DNA from: Dyella sp. 2HG41-7
Lineage (GTDB): Bacteria; Pseudomonadota; Gammaproteobacteria; Xanthomonadales; Rhodanobacteraceae
Direction: 5' to 3'
Length of the DNA stretch: 64,000 nt
Assembly (NCBI RefSeq): GCF_021390675.1
Contig: NZ_JAJEJV010000004.1
Span: 1,674,001 to 1,738,000, forward strand
In this document: piece by piece, positions 17,869 through 26,284 of the stretch
Layout: every line of letters begins with the position of its first letter
Numbering within the stretch: the stretch's first letter is position 1
Translations under genes and position numbers: made by a program
Notes under the pieces: model-generated
Databases searched by the model: none
Seen by the model: the letters and a program-made list of their open reading frames with translations, nothing else
Told to the model about the DNA's origin: nothing

Positions 17869-17988
17869 ATGGCTGTGTCTCGCCGCGCCGATAGCCGCCC
17901 TGCGCTGCCCAAGCCATTGTCGCTGTCCGCTTAAGCTGGCGCATAATCGACGCCTTGGCGCCCACACGCCCATTAGGAAGCCCACGCG

Positions 17989-18759
17989 ATGCTTGGTGTT
18001 GTTGGAGTAGGGGCGATCGGTGCTGCCATCGTTACGGGTTTGAGTGAAGGCAGCGATCCGCCGGAGATTTTGCTTTCGCCACGCAGCGCGCGTGTTGTTT
18101 CGAAACTTGCCGCTGCGTATCCGAATGTGCGCATCGCGGACAGTAATCAAGCCGTTGTCGACCGATCAGACGTCGTGCTCTTGTGTGTGCGACCGGCCGA
18201 TGCGCGCGCGGTGATGTCGGCGCTCCAATTTAGAAATCAAAGCCTGATAAGTGTGATGGCAGGCATTCCGCTTTCATTGCTGCGTGAACTCGCGTCGCCT
18301 GCAAAAGATATTGCGCGCGCCATTCCGTTACCGTCCGTTGCGGTTCGCCGCGGTATCACGCCTCTGTTTCCCGCTACCGAATTCGCGCGCCGTCTGTTCG
18401 AACGTTTGGGTCCCGTAGTCGAGGCGAGGGATGAAACGACGTTCGATCATTTCTCCGCCGCGACAGCGACGATCGCCGCGCACTTCCTGTATTTGAATCA
18501 GATCAGCAATTGGCTCGCAGCGCACGGCGTCGCTCAATCGGAAGCCCAGCATTATGTGTCGGCGATGTTCGCGGAAATCGCTGTTTCGTTGCACGGACAT
18601 AATTCCGATTTCGAAACGCTGATGCGGGAGCACGCCACGCCGGGCGGCATTAACGAACTTTTTTGCCGGGTTGTGGGCGAAGAGGGCGTTTGGACTGCTG
18701 TCGATACCGGCCTGGATCGTGTACGGCAGACGCTTGCGGATAGGCAGCGCGATTTGTAA
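17989..18759 (+). CDS. pyrroline-5-carboxylate reductase-like protein
   Basis: MLGVVGVGAIGAAIVTGL is the Rossmann NAD(P) motif, and DVVLLCVRPADA with SVMAGIPLSLL follow the P5C reductase pattern. The C-terminal half is the helical dimerisation domain, ending ATPGGINELFCRVVGEEG in place of the usual TSPGGTT. At 256 residues the length fits. The divergent C-terminal motif suggests a paralogue rather than the housekeeping proC. AGGAAG eight bases upstream supports the start. Confidence 0.8.
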   Translation: MLGVVGVGAIGAAIVTGLSEGSDPPEILLSPRSARVVSKLAAAYPNVRIADSNQAVVDRSDVVLLCVRPADARAVMSALQFRNQSLISVMAGIPLSLLRELASPAKDIARAIPLPSVAVRRGITPLFPATEFARRLFERLGPVVEARDETTFDHFSAATATIAAHFLYLNQISNWLAAHGVAQSEAQHYVSAMFAEIAVSLHGHNSDFETLMREHATPGGINELFCRVVGEEGVWTAVDTGLDRVRQTLADRQRDL

Positions 18760-18996
18760 GCCAAAAGAAGGGTTTTTATCGGCGCGCGTTTGGGCCAATG
18801 CGATTCATTTCGAATAGCGGAAATTCAGGACGCATCACGACCCTTCCAATCGAGGGTTAAGGTCTAAAAATCGCGGTAGAAAATACCAAGATGAAGCACG
18901 TGTCGACGCCGCGATTTTTTCCCCAGAGCTTCACACCTGTATTCCTAGCATCCCGAAACAGGGGATGTAGTTAGGGGATCACAGAGGTCATTCCGT

Positions 18997-20151
18997 ATGA
19001 AAGTAATAAAGCTAGCGCGTCGCGTTAGAGCGACGTTCTCCTTGGTTGTTGCCGGCTTAAGCGTGGCGGCGTTCGCATCCAGCGTCCAAGCAGCCGGACA
19101 GGCGCCTGGCGGTTCAATTCTTTATACGCAGACGCACGTGGATACGTCGGACAGTCCCGACGGCACGGCGCTGTATCGCGCATCGACCGCCGGAGGCGCG
19201 GCGGCGACGCTGCTGCCGTTGACCGTGGGAACGCTCGATCTTGGCGCGCGCTGGTCTCCGCACGGCGGCGATGTGGTTTTTGAGCGCGTTGCGACGGCGG
19301 ATTGGTTTACGGAGTCGCAGATCTACACCATGGATCGCAGCGGCGGAAAGCTGAAGCAAATTACGCTGGGCAAGAGCCGTCACCAGCTTCCCGTTTGGGG
19401 ATCCAGCGGCTGGATTGCTTATATCGACGGCGGCGTTGACACCAACCAGTGCCTGGCGCTCGTAAGGCCCAGCGGCGGCGATCAGCACGTCGTGTTCTGC
19501 CCCGGACCGACCGACGCGGTATTCCAGGCGCCGCAGTGGTCGATCGACGGCAGAAAGCTTTTTGTGGAAGTTCATTATTACGGCGTCGTGAGCGTCAATC
19601 CGCCTGCGTATTCGGATGTCTACCGCGTCGACGTCGCAAGCGGTAAAGCAACGCGCGTTTCGCATTTGGAAATTGGCGATGTCGCGCATCTGTCGATCTC
19701 GCCGGATGGTACGCACGGCGTTTACGCGTGGGATTCCACCTCTGCGATGGAAGTGGTGGACTTCACCACCGGCAAAACCAAGGGTTCCGAATTCGGAAGC
19801 TTTTATGGCAGCTCCCCAGTCTGGTCGCGCGATAGCCGTTACGTGGCATTTTCCAACAACGTCAATGTGCCGGGTTCCAGCTACGGTACATTCGGCGCGG
19901 TGTTTGTAATGCCGGCCGACGGCAGCGCCGTTCGCCAGATCACCACGCATCCGGTGGCCTTCGAGTACTACTATCCGGTCGCCTGGTCCGACGACGAATC
20001 GCACATCCTGCTCGATCGCACGCGTTACATCATCCAGGGACCGCAGGAAGGCGAATATATGTCGGTGCATCTGCTGGATATCGCAACGCAAGGGATTTCC
20101 ACCGTTACTGCGAACGGCACCGCCGATGAAGGCGCGTGGATGCAGTTGTAG
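18997..20151 (+). CDS. periplasmic TolB-like beta-propeller protein
   Basis: A signal peptide ends at SVQAAG near residue 33. The rest is built from TolB/PD40-type blades: ARWSPHGGDVVFER, HLSISPDGTHGVYAW, SPVWSRDSRYVAFS and AWSDDESHILLDR repeat the same motif. The protein is probably a periplasmic propeller for protein or ligand binding. No Tol-Pal genes are adjacent. An efficient terminator follows. Confidence 0.85.
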   Translation: MKVIKLARRVRATFSLVVAGLSVAAFASSVQAAGQAPGGSILYTQTHVDTSDSPDGTALYRASTAGGAAATLLPLTVGTLDLGARWSPHGGDVVFERVATADWFTESQIYTMDRSGGKLKQITLGKSRHQLPVWGSSGWIAYIDGGVDTNQCLALVRPSGGDQHVVFCPGPTDAVFQAPQWSIDGRKLFVEVHYYGVVSVNPPAYSDVYRVDVASGKATRVSHLEIGDVAHLSISPDGTHGVYAWDSTSAMEVVDFTTGKTKGSEFGSFYGSSPVWSRDSRYVAFSNNVNVPGSSYGTFGAVFVMPADGSAVRQITTHPVAFEYYYPVAWSDDESHILLDRTRYIIQGPQEGEYMSVHLLDIATQGISTVTANGTADEGAWMQL

Positions 20152-20531
20152 TTCTTTCTATTGCGACAGAAGTATCCATCGGACTGACTGTCCGAGATAA
20201 CGAAACGGCGCAGCTTGGATTATCCGAGTGCGCCGTTTTCCTTTTATTTTTCAGTGTTGGCGTCCGAGTTTCTGAGTAGAAAGATTCGCGACGCTGACAA
20301 ATGCCTATCAATGCATTTGAACGCTAATCGTTTTAACTGACACGGCAGCCAATTCGCTTTAATCATGCGGCGCGCCACGCAGGTTGCGTGTTACTAAACC
20401 AGGTATGACATCTGGCACTGTATATAGCGTGCTTGCATCGCTACGTTACTAAGCGAGGCTCCGTTTTTTCCCCACGACAATCCATGTGCATTTTATGCGC
20501 CCGTCAAATAACGAAGGCGCCAGAGACGGTT
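20152..20531. other. terminator and promoter region before porin gene
   Basis: After the terminator at 20203-20250, about 280 bases remain without a gene. They should hold the porin promoter and leader. I see no further repeat. Confidence 0.5.
20203..20250 (+). terminator. intrinsic terminator
   Basis: AAACGGCGCA at 20203-20212 pairs with TGCGCCGTTT at 20229-20238, followed by a T-rich run. It ends the beta-propeller transcript. Confidence 0.85.
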
Positions 20532-21884
20532 ATGCCTCAAAAAACGACTAGTCGTACCGCGCCGGTGTTTGCTGCAGGTCTGGTCCTTGTTTTATCGGCC
20601 GCTTGCGGAAGCGCGCGCGCCACCTTGTTATTGCCATCCGATTCGCTCGATGCGAATTTCAATTCCGATGTGCCTGCCTGCCATCGGTACGACACCTTGC
20701 AACCGCAAGGCACCACCAACCCGGCCATCAGCACCTGCGATACCGTGTCGCCCGAATTGGGTAAATTTCGCTCAGAACTGGCTGAAAACGGCTGGTTGAT
20801 ACAGGGCGGCGTTTTCGGCGGCGGCACATTCGATATGTTGAATCATGGGGCGCGCCCACAGCTCTATATTGGGCAAGACCCCACTTACCGGGCTAACACG
20901 TATATCAATGTCACCTACGATTTGTCCCGGATTGGATTTGCCGGGGCATCGCTATTCGTGTTCAACGCGAATGTGCAGGCGTTCTCCTATAAAGGAGAAA
21001 ACCCGACCGGTTTCGCCATCAATAGTCTTTATATCAATCAGCGTTTCTACGACGGAAGGTTGCAGGTCCAATACGGATACGACGAGATTGGCAATCAGTT
21101 CTACGGGTTTTCCTTGGGCACCAGTTCCACCGCATCGCCCGCGGGTGTCGGTAGTTCCATCCCGTACGAAGTCGGCTTCATCTTCAATAAGACGGCCCCC
21201 GAGATCAACGTTCGTCTAGCTTCGCCCAGCAAACATTTTTACGAGCGTTTTGGCGTCACGCGCAGCGTCGATCCGGATGGACCGCAAGCGGATTGGGACG
21301 CGAACAATTTCTGGGGGCTGAAATGGCATATCCCCAACGCCAAGGCGCTGTATATCAATGAGCTTGGCTACACGAACGACGCCGCGCCCCAACAAAAAAT
21401 GATGTGGATACGTCAGGGCGTGATCTACAACGAAAGCCGGTTCCCGGATTTCCACGGCGGTTATGCGAACAACAACTACGCCTATTATCTGGTCGGCGAC
21501 TATCAACTGGTACAGACCGACAACGCGCAGCCGTTTCGCGGTTTTTATATCAACGCAAAAGCCGACTATGCGCCGCCCGATCGTAACGTTTATGCAGGGG
21601 ATGTCGGCGCAACACTCTATGTATTAGGCCCGTTCGAGCGGCCGAATGACGCGTTCGCGTTAAGTTATACGTTCAACCGATTGAGCAAATCGTTTGAACA
21701 CTTGCAACAGGCAAACGGTTTTAGCGCGGTGGATTTCAGCCGCAACTATGCGCTGTCGTATGTTTACCGCGTACGGCGCGGCGTCTATTTTTCCAATCAG
21801 CTCAGTTATACGGTCAATCCGATTCCGACGCCGAAACAGCCAGCGTCGCTAACCTGGATGACGTCGTTGTCGATGTCGTACTGA
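20532..21884 (+). CDS. OprB-type carbohydrate porin
   Basis: A signal peptide ends around residue 35. The 450-residue protein then shows OprB features: GWLIQGGVFGGGTFDML near the start, strings of alternating aromatic beta strands, FWGLKWHIPNAKALYINELGY, and a terminal aromatic residue (SMSY) for outer membrane insertion. It should form a sugar-selective outer membrane channel. ATG 20532 is chosen because the signal peptide follows directly; the ribosome binding site is poor. Confidence 0.82.
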   Translation: MPQKTTSRTAPVFAAGLVLVLSAACGSARATLLLPSDSLDANFNSDVPACHRYDTLQPQGTTNPAISTCDTVSPELGKFRSELAENGWLIQGGVFGGGTFDMLNHGARPQLYIGQDPTYRANTYINVTYDLSRIGFAGASLFVFNANVQAFSYKGENPTGFAINSLYINQRFYDGRLQVQYGYDEIGNQFYGFSLGTSSTASPAGVGSSIPYEVGFIFNKTAPEINVRLASPSKHFYERFGVTRSVDPDGPQADWDANNFWGLKWHIPNAKALYINELGYTNDAAPQQKMMWIRQGVIYNESRFPDFHGGYANNNYAYYLVGDYQLVQTDNAQPFRGFYINAKADYAPPDRNVYAGDVGATLYVLGPFERPNDAFALSYTFNRLSKSFEHLQQANGFSAVDFSRNYALSYVYRVRRGVYFSNQLSYTVNPIPTPKQPASLTWMTSLSMSY

Positions 21885-21892
21885 TTGGATAT

Positions 21893-21920
21893 TGTCGCCC
21901 CGACTGTTGTCGGGGCGACA
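21893..21920. terminator. bidirectional hairpin terminator
   Basis: TGTCGCCCCGAC at 21893-21904 and GTCGGGGCGACA at 21909-21920 pair perfectly around TGTT. It lies between the convergent porin and SDR genes and probably stops both transcripts. Confidence 0.75.
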
Positions 21921-21931
21921 AACCAACACCA

Positions 21932-22690
21932 TTACGCAGCGCCAAACAACGCAATGGCCTGCTCGTTAAAACCGTTGACGAAGCCGTGCTCATCCGGGCC
22001 GACGTTGGCGCGGAACTGCTTGGCGCCTTCGACCAGGATCTCGTCTGCATCGGTGCCGAGAACTTGCATCGTTTCGGCGATAAATTGATCGAGCGGCATG
22101 GCTTGTTCCGCTTCCTGGCTGTTCAGGAGTTCGGTGCGTACCCACGGCGGAGCGATTTCAAGTACGCGAACGCCCGTATTGCGTAGCATGAAACGCTGCG
22201 ACAACACATAAGAATGAACTGCCGCCTTAGTCGACGAGTAAATACCGGTGACGGCAAGCGGTACGAACGCAAGCACGGAACTTGTATAAGCCACTACGGC
22301 GTTGTTTTTGGTCTTAAGATGTTCGATCAGCGCCGACGTCATGCGAATCGGGCCAAGCAGATTCGTCGTAATGGTGGACGTCAGCAGCGCGTCGTCGATT
22401 TTTCCGTCGACTGAGTCGAATTGCATGATGCCCGCGTTGTTGATCAAGACATTGAGGTCGGGATATTCGGCGATCAAGGTTTTAGCGGCGCGCTCGATGC
22501 TGGCGATGTCGGCGACATCCAATTCGATCGCATGCATGCCCGGATTGGCGGCGATCACCGCGTTGAGATGGCTGCGCCGACGGCCGGCAATAATCACTTT
22601 GTTGCCCAGCTTGTGCAGCGCTTCGGCAAGCGCACGGCCGATGCCCGAGCCGCCGCCGGTAATAAAGATCGTGTTGCCATTGAGTTTCAT
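21932..22690 (-). CDS. short-chain dehydrogenase/reductase (DltE-like)
   Basis: TGGGSGIG is the cofactor glycine motif, NNAG the structural motif, and YSSTKAA the catalytic Tyr-x3-Lys. At 252 residues it is a classical SDR of the DltE-like group. It is the second gene of a two-gene unit with the SnoaL-like gene and probably reduces a small carbonyl compound handled by the same regulon under the divergent TetR regulator. Confidence 0.9.
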   Translation of the reverse strand: MKLNGNTIFITGGGSGIGRALAEALHKLGNKVIIAGRRRSHLNAVIAANPGMHAIELDVADIASIERAAKTLIAEYPDLNVLINNAGIMQFDSVDGKIDDALLTSTITTNLLGPIRMTSALIEHLKTKNNAVVAYTSSVLAFVPLAVTGIYSSTKAAVHSYVLSQRFMLRNTGVRVLEIAPPWVRTELLNSQEAEQAMPLDQFIAETMQVLGTDADEILVEGAKQFRANVGPDEHGFVNGFNEQAIALFGAA

Positions 22691-22711
22691 GAGATGTCTC
22701 CGTGGAAGATT

Positions 22712-23113
22712 TCAGGCAGGGAAGCGATTGCCGAACATCGGCAATCCGCTCTTGGATTCGGCTTGCGTGGCTTCGTCTTGCAGTACGTCCCAGTGTTCGG
22801 CGAGCTTGCCGTTCTCGATGCGCACGACATCGGCGGCGATCCAGGCCGCGGGGCGGCCGTGGCCAGAGAAGCGACCGTGCACGATGACGTAATCGCCTTC
22901 GGCCAAGATCAGCCCATGCTCGTAACGCAGGCTGCTGGGAATGCTGCGAATCAGATTAAACAGGCCGTCGCGGCCCGGCTCGATATGCGCGCTGTGTTGG
23001 ATATACGTGTCGGACCAAAAGCGTTCGGCCGCCGCGTAGTCGCGTTTGTTGAACAGCGTGTCGAAGGCTTCCAGCACCAGCGCTTTGTTTTGTTCGGGCG
23101 AACGCGTGGACAT
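22712..23113 (-). CDS. SnoaL-like / ester cyclase-type protein
   Basis: The 133-residue protein has the SnoaL-like NTF2 fold: NKALVLEAFDTLFNKRDYAAAERFWSDTYIQHS, then IPSSLRYEHGLILAEGDYVIVHGRFSGHG and IVRIENGKLAEHWDVLQ-type ending. Such proteins are cyclases or isomerases or bind hydrophobic ligands. ATG 23113 is preceded by GAGG. It overlaps the operator region of the divergent TetR gene and is first in the SDR operon. Confidence 0.85.
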   Translation of the reverse strand: MSTRSPEQNKALVLEAFDTLFNKRDYAAAERFWSDTYIQHSAHIEPGRDGLFNLIRSIPSSLRYEHGLILAEGDYVIVHGRFSGHGRPAAWIAADVVRIENGKLAEHWDVLQDEATQAESKSGLPMFGNRFPA

Positions 23114-23179
23114 GGTCGTTTCCTCTTCAGGTCGCTGCCAGCGCCGGCTGCTCAGCGGTTTAAGGCAAGATAGCAATCA

Positions 23180-23197
23180 CAATGGTGGTCACCATCG
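23180..23197. promoter_or_regulatory. operator 1 (imperfect palindrome)
   Basis: CAATGGTGGTCACCATCG matches the perfect operator at 23233-23250 in 16 of 18 positions. It lies just upstream of the SnoaL start, downstream of its likely promoter. Confidence 0.8.
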
Positions 23198-23203
23198 ACA
23201 TGA

Positions 23204-23235
23204 GCTATAGTGGACCCATCCCAAATCATTGTCAA
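23204..23235 (-). promoter_or_regulatory. possible leftward promoter between the two operators
   Basis: On the minus strand TTGACA (23235-23230) and TATAGC (23209-23204) are 20 bases apart, longer than ideal. The -35 element overlaps the perfect operator, so repression of the SnoaL-SDR unit is likely. Confidence 0.45.
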
Positions 23236-23250
23236 TGGTGATCACCATTG
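23233..23250. promoter_or_regulatory. operator 2 (perfect 18-bp palindrome)
   Basis: CAATGGTGATCACCATTG is its own reverse complement. With operator 1 it forms a pair 53 bases apart in the region shared by the TetR gene and the SnoaL-SDR operon. Confidence 0.88.
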
Positions 23251-23295
23251 TGATTTGATAGAAATCCTGAAAGGTCGCTAGACAGGAGCAGGCAA

Positions 23296-23889
23296 ATGGG
23301 CGTTTCCAAGCAGCAAGCTGTTGAAAATAAACAAGCTATCGTCGCCGCCGCAGAGAAACTCTTTCGCGAGCGCGGCGTGGCCGCCGTGGGTTTGACCGAG
23401 CTGACCAAAGCAGCGGGCTTCACGCAGGGCGGCTTCTATAACCACTTCAAATCGAAAGACGCGCTGGTCGAGGCGGTGATGGAAAAGGCGCTAGAGGGCG
23501 GCGCAGCGCAACTTATCGCCAACATCGACGTATCGAAGGGCGGGGCGGCCAAAGCGCTGAAGCGGCATATTGATTGGTACTTGTCGCCCGATCATTGCGC
23601 CGATATCGAGGCAGGTTGCCCGATGTCCGCGTTTGCCGGCGATGTGCGCCGACTCGGGGACGAAACGCAGCAATCGTATGCGCAAGGACTGTCCTGGAGT
23701 TTCGACCAGTTGGCGAGCGTGGTCGAGGGTAAGAATGCACGTGAAAAAAGAAAAAAGGCCATCGGGCTTTTCAGTCAAATGGTCGGCTTGCTCATGCTTT
23801 CGCGCGCTGTGGCCGACGCCGATCCGGCGCTAGCGGACGAGATTTTGAAAGACGGTCGGCAGCAACTGCTTCAGGCTATCGGCGCCTGA
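23296..23889 (+). CDS. TetR family regulator
   Basis: The N-terminal helix-turn-helix spans AAEKLFRERGVAAVGLTELTKAAGFTQGGFYNHFKSKDALVEAV, a typical TetR domain, followed by a ligand-binding region of about 140 residues. It diverges from the SnoaL-SDR operon and two copies of one palindrome lie between them. That indicates repression of both directions, released by a small compound that the SDR or SnoaL protein may process. The TetR subtype resembles those paired with nemA- or SDR-type detoxification genes. Confidence 0.9.
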   Translation: MGVSKQQAVENKQAIVAAAEKLFRERGVAAVGLTELTKAAGFTQGGFYNHFKSKDALVEAVMEKALEGGAAQLIANIDVSKGGAAKALKRHIDWYLSPDHCADIEAGCPMSAFAGDVRRLGDETQQSYAQGLSWSFDQLASVVEGKNAREKRKKAIGLFSQMVGLLMLSRAVADADPALADEILKDGRQQLLQAIGA

Positions 23890-24225
23890 ACTCGAAAGTA
23901 GAATTCGCCCATTGATCCATCGTTCGCGCGCGTTGGAACGCGACAATTTGTCTTGACCGCAAATGGGCGGCCTTTATCGGCTCCGCAAGGATTTGCGCGC
24001 CAAACCCAATCTTGACCGCGACCGCTTCGCGCCTCACGATGCTGTAGGGGCATCGACCGAATCAGGGGCGGTCATGAAAGGGAATTTCGGGGCGCATTGC
24101 GCCATCACTTTCTATATGTGACACATTCGCTCGATGAGGCGGTCTGCCTTTTCGGATCGAATGCGGCTGCCCGGCATTTGTGCGTAAGAGCGAATAGCGG
24201 CGGAAACATTTTTTCAGGGATAGTT
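23890..24225. other. intergenic leader before retropepsin-TPR gene
   Basis: This 336-base stretch holds no supported gene. The frame of the next gene is open upstream to 24097 but has no ribosome binding site before 24226. Confidence 0.5.
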
Positions 24226-26031
24226 ATGAACGGTGAAAAGCGATTCGTTGCAGGTAGGTTGGCAATCGGCATCTTGCGTGTGTGTTGTCTGGGTATCGGC
24301 TTGCTGCTCGCAAGCCAGGCGCGCGCCGCTAAATGTCAGTTGATGCTTTACGGCACGTTGCCGGTGGACTTGGTCGGCGGGCGCGCCACCACAGTGGTGA
24401 AAATCAACGGAACCGATACGCACTTCATTATTGATACGGGTGCGTTTTTCAATAACATGTCGCGCGCCAATGCGTCATCGCTGGGGCTCAAGCTGCGCGA
24501 CTTGCCCGACAATTTCCGCCTCATCGGCGTCGGCGGCTCCGCGAACGCGCAATACACGCACGTCAAGGAATTCGGCATACTCGGAACGACGCTCAAAAAT
24601 ATCGATTTCATCGTCGGTGGTTCGGACGCGGGTACAGGATTGCTTGGCGCGAATCTGTTCGATTTCGCCGACCTGGAAATCGATTTTGCGCATGGCAAGT
24701 TGAGTTTTTTTAAGGTTGATAATTGCGACAACAGTGCGCTGTCCTATTGGGCGACGGGTCGTGATTACTTCATGGTCAAGCTCGAACCGTCCGGCGATCG
24801 ATTCGATCAACGCACGTTTGTCGACGTGATGATCAACGGCAAGAAAGTGCATGCCGTGCTCGATTCGGGCTCCATGGCCACTTTGATAAGCCGTCATGCC
24901 GCTGAGCGAGCCGGTCTGGACCTCAATGCGCCGAATGTGAAAAAAGGCTACGCGTCCGGTATCGGTCAGAAGACGGTCCAGACGTGGATAGTGCCTGTCG
25001 ATTCGTTTTCCGTCGGCACGGAAACCATCCAGCATAGCGAGATGGAAGTCATCGATGGCACGTTTGGCGACATCAATACCGACATGCTGCTGGGCTTGGA
25101 TTATCTCCTTGCCCATCACATGTTTATTTCCAATAGCCAGAAGATGGCCTATTTCACTTACAACGGTGGGCGCGTGTTCGCGTTTGCGGATGCGACGGGC
25201 GACGGCGACAAATCCAATGCCGGCACTGCCACGGACAATAACGGCGCGGCGTCTAAAAATGCGTCCGACTTTGCGTTGCGTGGCGAAGCCGATCTTTCTC
25301 GCGGCGAACCGCAGACGGCCATTACCGATTTGAATGAGGCGATTCGTTTGGCGCCCGATCAGGCCGATTATTACGTCGCTCGCGCACGAGCGTTTGGCGC
25401 GGCCAAACAATCCGATGCGGCGCTCACCGATTTGAACAAAGCCTTGAGCCTAGATCCCAAGAATCTCGATGGCTTGCTGCTGCGCGCAAGGGTTCACTTC
25501 ATGCACAAAGACCGTGCAGGCGCGGCAGCCGACGTAGCGGCGGCAAGCGCCTTGGCCCCCGCAGGATCGTCGCGATCGCGTGCGGTGGCCGCCATGTACA
25601 TCGAACTCGACCAACCCGCCTCGGCGCTGCCTTTGCTCGACGATTGGATTCGCCTGCACAGTAGCGACTCAGGTCTTGGCGTGGTGCTCAACGAACGCTG
25701 CTGGGCAAGGGCGCTGAGCAACCAAATGCTGGACGACGCACTGCACGATTGCCGCAAGGCGATCAAGCGCGATGGAGAAAATGCAGCCTATCTCGACAGC
25801 CTCGGCCTCGTTCAATTGCGGTTGGGTCATTATCCCGAATCGATCAAAGCCTACGAGCAAGCCACAGCGGGAAATCCACGCTCTGCATGGTCGCGCTATG
25901 GGCTCGGGTTGGCGAAAATCCGTAGCGGACAGGCTGAGGCTGGAAAAGCGGATCTGGTCGCTGCACAGGCGCTTGATCCGAATATCGAGACGCGCGCCGC
26001 GAAATATGGTCTGGCAGCCTCAGGGCCCTAG
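24226..26031 (+). CDS. secreted double-retropepsin TPR protein (copy A)
   Basis: A signal peptide ends near residue 35 (SQARAAKC). Two retropepsin-like aspartic protease domains follow, with FIIDTGA (Asp70) and AVLDSGS (Asp213). Each has a downstream hydrophobic-hydrophobic-Gly strand (GLLGANLF and MLLGLDYLL). From about residue 345 to 600 there are tetratricopeptide repeats (ALRGEADLSRGEPQTAITDLNEAIRL and so on). The second active site reads DSG rather than DTG. Bacterial proteins combining two such domains with TPRs are poorly studied. CAGGGA six bases upstream sets ATG 24226. Its paralogue lies at 51027-52787. Confidence 0.85.
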   Translation: MNGEKRFVAGRLAIGILRVCCLGIGLLLASQARAAKCQLMLYGTLPVDLVGGRATTVVKINGTDTHFIIDTGAFFNNMSRANASSLGLKLRDLPDNFRLIGVGGSANAQYTHVKEFGILGTTLKNIDFIVGGSDAGTGLLGANLFDFADLEIDFAHGKLSFFKVDNCDNSALSYWATGRDYFMVKLEPSGDRFDQRTFVDVMINGKKVHAVLDSGSMATLISRHAAERAGLDLNAPNVKKGYASGIGQKTVQTWIVPVDSFSVGTETIQHSEMEVIDGTFGDINTDMLLGLDYLLAHHMFISNSQKMAYFTYNGGRVFAFADATGDGDKSNAGTATDNNGAASKNASDFALRGEADLSRGEPQTAITDLNEAIRLAPDQADYYVARARAFGAAKQSDAALTDLNKALSLDPKNLDGLLLRARVHFMHKDRAGAAADVAAASALAPAGSSRSRAVAAMYIELDQPASALPLLDDWIRLHSSDSGLGVVLNERCWARALSNQMLDDALHDCRKAIKRDGENAAYLDSLGLVQLRLGHYPESIKAYEQATAGNPRSAWSRYGLGLAKIRSGQAEAGKADLVAAQALDPNIETRAAKYGLAASGP

Positions 26032-26038
26032 TATTTGA

Positions 26039-26064
26039 GGCCGGCTTTCAGCCGAAAGCCGGCC
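26039..26064 (+). terminator. strong hairpin after retropepsin-TPR gene
   Basis: GGCCGGCTTTC at 26039-26049 and GAAAGCCGGCC at 26054-26064 pair perfectly around AGCC. It lies eight bases after the stop codon, without a T-run. Confidence 0.65.
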
Positions 26065-26086
26065 GATTCGCAACATCGGCGATTCT

Positions 26087-26122
26087 CGTGCCGGGTGATG
26101 GCGATATCACCCACCCGGCACG
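26087..26122 (+). terminator. second hairpin
   Basis: CGTGCCGGGTGAT and ATCACCC-A-CCGGCACG form a near-perfect stem with one bulge. It follows the previous hairpin closely, giving a tandem terminator-like region. Confidence 0.5.
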
Positions 26123-26284
26123 TTCGATAGAATGATTGTGACGATTCGTGAAACCGTCGGCGTAAACAAGACTGGCTCATGGCGCGTTTCCCATGTAGAA
26201 AAAGCATGTCGCCTTTTTCGCCGGAGCCAGAAAGCTGCATGTTCCAAATGAATCGCACCGACGGCCACGGATGACTCGGGCCCC

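Noticed and set aside
24475-25410. Long minus-strand frame inside the retropepsin-TPR gene
   Set aside because: It mirrors the codon structure of the real gene, has no ribosome site and no family features.
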